The position numbers were made by a program, and so were the translations under genes. Below the pieces are notes generated by a model. That model was not told the DNA's origin, did not search any database, and was given only the letters and a program-made list of their open reading frames with translations. From Endocalyx cinctus (Eukaryota > Ascomycota > Sordariomycetes > Amphisphaeriales > Apiosporaceae): a stretch of 64,000 bases of DNA. Below, in pieces: positions 59,201-64,000 of the stretch. Where the stretch lies: assembly GCA_001600455.1 (NCBI GenBank), contig BCKC01000012.1, forward strand, positions 744,001-808,000, given 5' to 3'. Position 1 is the stretch's first letter; every line of letters starts with the position of its first letter.

Positions 59201-62200
59201 TTCAACCCGCGAGAAAGATTTGCTGAGTATTTCGTTGCCGAGTCGCATCGTCGTGGACTTCAGCCTCTGTGTGCTTCCTCTCGCACTGTAGTCCCTCAAG
59301 GCTGGATAAGTATACATCCTCAAAACTCCGCCCGTGCTGTCCAGAGTCTGCTACCGCAAGATGTCACCGTCTATCTAGAGTTTTCGGCTTCTACGGACTC
59401 GGGAACGACATCTATACAATCTGTGCTACCTTCAGGCTGCAAGACATACCGGTGGGGCAGCGACTTGTTCCGAAGGGGTCTGAGGTCTACCGCTACTACT
59501 CAGATGGCTCTCCAAGCCGCATATGCAGGCTTGCCTGACCACTTAATCCACATAGCCAGCAATGATGCTTCGCACCCTGAGACTGAGGTGATCAAGATTG
59601 AAGATATTAACAAGACCGACGCATCGATACTAGGACGGCCCCACATCATCTGCTTCGAGACAACCCGCCCGCTGAGCTTAGTCGTTCAACCTCCCGACGT
59701 GTCGGCTATGTTTGACAGCACCAAGACGTATCTCATGATCGGCATGACAGGCGGCCTTGGCCTGTCTGTCTGCGAGTGGGCTCTTCGGTACGGAGCCAGG
59801 CATATGGTGATTACCAGCCGAAAGCCGAATATAGATCCACAATGGCTGGCACATGCTCGGAAACAGGGTGCGGATATCCATGTACGTTCTGTGGATGCCT
59901 CTGACAGAGAAGCACTCGGATCGATGATCTCGGATATTCGGAAGACCCTGCCAGATATTGGAGGTGTCTGCAATGCGGCCATGGTGTTGTCTGATAAGCT
60001 ATTCGTGGATATGAATGTTGATTCAATCATCGATACATTCAAACCTAAGGTCAACGTCTCGCAGTACCTCGATGAGTTATTGGCGGACACGCCTCTAGAT
60101 TTCTTCATCATGTTCTCTTCCGCCCTTTCAATCACCGGCGGTCAAGGGTCGGGCAATTACCACGCCGCAAACCTGTTTATGACCGGACTAGCTGCTCAAC
60201 GCCGACAGAGCGGACGGCCTGCGTCGGTCCTCCATATCGGATACGTAACCGATGTCGGATATTTCACGCGCATGGACAAGAGCTCTCGGGAATTTATGAG
60301 AAGGCTACATTTCACACCGCTCTCTGAGATAGACGTACACCACGCCTTCGCAGAGGCTATTCTGGCGGGCAAGCCAAATAGTAAAAGGTCCTGCGAGGTC
60401 GGGATGGGAATTGCGTCTGTCGATGCTGATGACTACGAACCTCCCTGGTTGATAGATTCTCGCTTCTCACACTTTCTCCCGACGATTAATTTACAAGAAA
60501 AGAGAGAGGGTGCTCAATTCGGCTTCGACGATATCAAGAAGCAGATTCTCGACGTCGAGACAGAAGCCGATGTGGTTGCGGTCGTGCAGAAAGCCCTGTG
60601 CGCGAAGATGGAGACAATGCTGCAGTTGCCTACCGATAGTGTAGATGCCGACGCATTACTCACTGAACTCGGCATTGACTCTCTTGTGGCCGTGGAGATT
60701 CGTACCTGGTTCCTGAAGGAGATAGGTATCGATGTCCCGGTGGTGAAGATTCTCGGGAGGAGCTCAGTAGCCCAGATATGTACCGACGCGGCAAAGGAGA
60801 TTATGTCAGAGAGGGGGGAAGGAAGTCCCAGTAAGGTTGACTCTGAGCCGGAAAAGTCCAGCGACTCTCACAATTCTTCTGAAACTACTACTTCTTCAGA
60901 GGGATCCCAGTCAGTGAGTATGAGCCCGCCAACCACAGAAACTGAACCGGCAATTTCTATCCATGAGGACGTGGACATCACACATAAAATAGAAGAACAT
61001 GAAATAGCCGACTCTGAAGCTCTTTTGGAACCTACCCCGGATTTCACTCAAGATATCATCCACATGGAGCAGATGTCCGCAGCCCAATCACGAATCTATG
61101 TGCTTTCCAGTCTTATGAACGACCCGACGGCCTACAGCTTAATGATTCAATACGATATTGAGGACAAACTTGATATCGACCGACTGCGCGATGCTCTAAC
61201 AACCACAATGCAGCATCACGAGAGCCTCCGTACATGCTTTTTCGCTCGCCCTGAAGATAATCAGCCCATGCAGGGCGTATTATCGTTCCCGGTCCGCCGT
61301 TTCAAGCACGTCCCGAACGCGACGGAAGATGACGTCGCCGAAGAGCTGGAAGCTGCCAGGACCAAGATATGGGACATTGAGCACGGCGAGACACTGAGTC
61401 TTACCGTCTTATCACGAAATGAGCATACTCATACTTTGGTCCTTGGCTATCACCACATCATCCTGGATGCGTCCGGCATGCGACGCTTTATAGAAGATTT
61501 GAACTTGGCCTACAACAGGCAACCACTCAAGATGGACTGCGGTTCTTGTATCGAGTTCGCTCGCAAGGAGCACGAAAGCCTAAAATCAGGCGCATTGGAG
61601 AGCCGTTTGCAGTACTGGAGACAAGAATACTCTCCTCTCCCCGAGGTGCTCCCGTTGCTACCAATGGCTAAGACCACGGTCCGACCAGAGACACAGAAAG
61701 TCGCTACTCTTCACGCGGCACGCGTAATTGACGGTGCTACAGTGGCAGCGGTCAAACAAGCATGTCAGGTACTTGGCATCACCGCGTTTCAGTTCTACCT
61801 CTCGGTGGCTCAAGTCCTGCTGACGCAGGCTCTCGGCATAGATGATGTGTGTATCGGCGTGGCTGATGCCAATCGCCCGGATGCCGAGTTCATGGAAACT
61901 GTGGGCTTCTTCCTGAATCTACTGCCTCTTCGTTTCCATGTTCCGGCCGGTACCACGTTCGCGCAGGTAGCTCAAAACACAGGTCGAAAGATGGGCCAAG
62001 CCTGGGAAAAATCTGTTCCGTTCGACATATTGCTGGACCAGTTGAATATTGCTCGCTCCGCGTCTCATACACCGCTTTTCCAAGTCCTAGTCAACTACAG
62101 GCTTGCCATGACGAAGAACATACCATTTGGCAACAGCTCCCTCGCTATCATTGACGGGGAAGAGGGTAGGAATCCTTACGACATTACTCTTAGCTTCCTT

Positions 62201-64000
62201 GAGTCCCAGTCTGAAGGGCTTGGAGTTACAATGGACTGTTCAGAGTCGCTCTATGATACTAATGGTACCGAGAAGCTACTAGATATGTATATGAGTCTAC
62301 TAAAAGGGCTTACAGACAATATCAACATCAAGGTAGACGAATGCCAAATATACAACCCAGATGCTGTTTCTGCGGCTTTAAAGCTCGGTCAGGGCAAGCA
62401 AACAGAGGTTAACTGGCCACCAACAGTTTCAGAAAAGTTTCAAACTATTCACCGTGCTTACCCCAAGAGAGTGGCTCTCCAAGATAGGTCCTCCAAATTA
62501 ACATACGAACAGCTAGCAGCGCGCGTGAACTCAATCGCAGCAGCAATCCATGCTGCAGGTCATCGTGCTGGTACTCGCATCGCAGTCTTATGTGAACCGT
62601 CAAATGACTTGATAGCCTCGCTGCTGGCCATCATTCACATTGGTGCCATCTACGTTCCGCTTGACGTCAGCCTTCCTCCATCTCGGCACATCGAGATGAT
62701 CTCCAGCTGTCATCCAGGATTGGTTCTCTGCGATGAAAGCACGAGAGAACGAGCTGACGATCTTGTGGGTGAGATATCCGGAAGCCCTTTTACTGTCCTG
62801 GGGCTAGATAAGATTTATGATGTCCGTAAATCAATCTCCTCTGCGGCCCAACCCAACTCCCCGGCGTTTCTTCTGTACACCAGCGGAACCACTGGCAAGC
62901 CGAAAGGTGTGATGTTATGTCAGGGTGGTGTTATAAACTGGCTTGTATACGCGACTAAAGAATACGGGTTCGACAAGGTCACTCCGACTATTCTCCAACA
63001 AAGCTCTTTCGGCTTTGACATGTCTCTGATTCAGGTTTTCTCTTCTTTGTGCTCTGGTGGGACCCTAGTTATCGCCTCACAAGAAGCGCGACGGGACCCA
63101 TCCCAGATCGCACGCCTTGTGCACGAGCAAAATGTCAATGCGACGTTCGGAGTACCCTCTGAGTATCTCCTTTGGATCCGCTACGGTCGGGATTCCCTGA
63201 AACAGGCCAAGGGGTGGCACTGGATCATGACAGGAGGAGAAGTTGTTCCTCGCCAGCTCGGGAGAGAGCTTAGGCGACTGGAGCTCCCGGACCTTACGTT
63301 CCGGGATCACTACGGCCCTACTGAGACCTCATTCACGGCAACCGCCGTGCTCAGGCCTCTCGATGTTGCCGAGGATATCAACGACAGCATTGCCGAAGGC
63401 GGAAGCCCGATCGGAAAGCCTCACCTCAATTACTCAATCTCTATCCTAGATGCAAAGTCCCACCCGCTCCCTGTCGGTTTCCGGGGAGAGATCTGCATCG
63501 GCGGCGCCGGCGTTGCCTTGGGCTACTGGGACATGCCCGAAGAGACCGAGCGCAAATTTATCGCAGACCCGACCGTAAAGTCTACTGTCGGACTGTCAAA
63601 CTCGAGCCGATGGTACCGAACGGGCGACCAGGCTCGGATGGCTCCTGACGGAACCGTCATATTTCTTGGGCGGCTAGGAGGGGACACGCAGGTAAAACTG
63701 CGAGGCCTTCGCATAGAATTAGCCGAGGTCGAGGGCGCGCTTTTAAAGTCGGGGGATTCCTTGCTATCCACGGCGGTAGTGACGATCCGCGACGGAGATC
63801 TTATTGCCCACGTTGTCCTCAATCCAGGGAAGCACATCGAGCGTGCTGATGTGAAACAGAAACTCCTGTCGGACCTCCGTCTTCCGCAGTACATGCACCC
63901 AGCGCGGGTAATAATTGTGGACGATCTCCCCAAAGCGAGTAGCGGAAAGATCGATCGCCAAGCTGTCATGAAGCTCCCACTTTCCAGCAGCGATGACGGT
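53281..64000 (+). CDS. Hybrid PKS-NRPS (KS-AT-DH-MT-KR-ACP-C-A...), 3' end beyond window
   Basis: Fungal polyketide-amino acid hybrid synthetase; at least 3546 residues in the window. Exon 1 53281-57600, intron 57601-57682, exon 2 open from 57683 to the edge. KS: Cys182 in DTACSSS, HGTGTPAGDP and the IGHLEGGAG His block. AT: Ser656 in GHSSGE. DH: His987 (HVVSGEVLLPG) and Asp1162. MT: EIGAGTGSTT, split by the intron. About 500 residues then lack any ER signature. KR: GMTGGLG and Tyr2266 in NYHAAN. ACP: Ser2440 in GIDSL. A Ser/Thr/Glu-rich linker leads to the C domain with HHIILDA (His2697-2698) and the A domain with LLYTSGTTGKPKGV (from 3171), YGPTE (3317), YRTGD and SGKIDR (Lys3529). T and reductase/Dieckmann domains would lie past base 64000. 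Relatives make tetramic acids, pyridones or cytochalasan-type precursors, often with a trans-ER. Confidence 0.95.

Noticed and set aside
1..64000. CRISPR arrays, bacterial operons or prophage
   Set aside because: Spliceosomal introns throughout and no spaced direct-repeat arrays; the DNA is eukaryotic.

Overview
The window is nuclear DNA of a filamentous ascomycete (Pezizomycotina). Genes are split by many short introns (about 47-105 bp, GT-AG with CTAAC/CTGAC-like branch sites, plus one GC-AG). The gene content is also typical of these fungi: fungal megasynthases, Pth11-like receptors, an AA9 LPMO and a NACHT-WD40 STAND protein. A Sordariomycete-like genome is possible, but I cannot fix the class. 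All exon structures were traced by hand and checked for reading-frame closure across every junction.

Left part (1-18.6 kb): a candidate polyketide gene cluster. It holds an SDR (cut by the left edge), a P450, a rhodopsin/Pth11-type membrane protein, a small NAD(P)-binding epimerase-like protein, a three-repeat Myb protein, a 2OG-Fe(II) dioxygenase, and a complete highly reducing PKS (KS-AT-DH-MT-ER-KR-ACP, 2473 residues, 11 exons). The dioxygenase and the PKS are divergent. The PKS would make the chain, the P450, dioxygenase and SDRs could tailor it, and the Myb protein is a candidate regulator.

Middle (18.6-45.5 kb): a relic zone with a cysteine-rich small gene and a membrane-protein fragment (18.9-20 kb), a second SDR, a CorA-like transporter, and a 1581-residue SesB-like hydrolase-NACHT-WD40 protein. 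A pogo-like short element with a 130-bp assembly gap follows. Next come a fructosamine-kinase-like gene, an MFS transporter, the DNA-repair glycosylase MutY/MYH, and a nine-exon AA9 lytic polysaccharide monooxygenase. The rest is an AT-rich repeat region ending in a 5'-truncated MFS fragment.

Right part (45.5-64 kb): a second candidate cluster with an MFS exporter, a P450 (with a GC-AG intron) and a hybrid PKS-NRPS (KS-AT-DH-MT-KR-ACP-C-A...) that runs off the right edge before its T and release domains. It has no recognisable ER, and no trans-acting ER lies in the window. Two unrelated megasynthases therefore sit about 35 kb apart around a core of housekeeping and accessory genes.

Several genes are so finely split that no long open frame marks them (Myb, AA9, N-terminal half of the NACHT protein). 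They were found by reading through splice sites.
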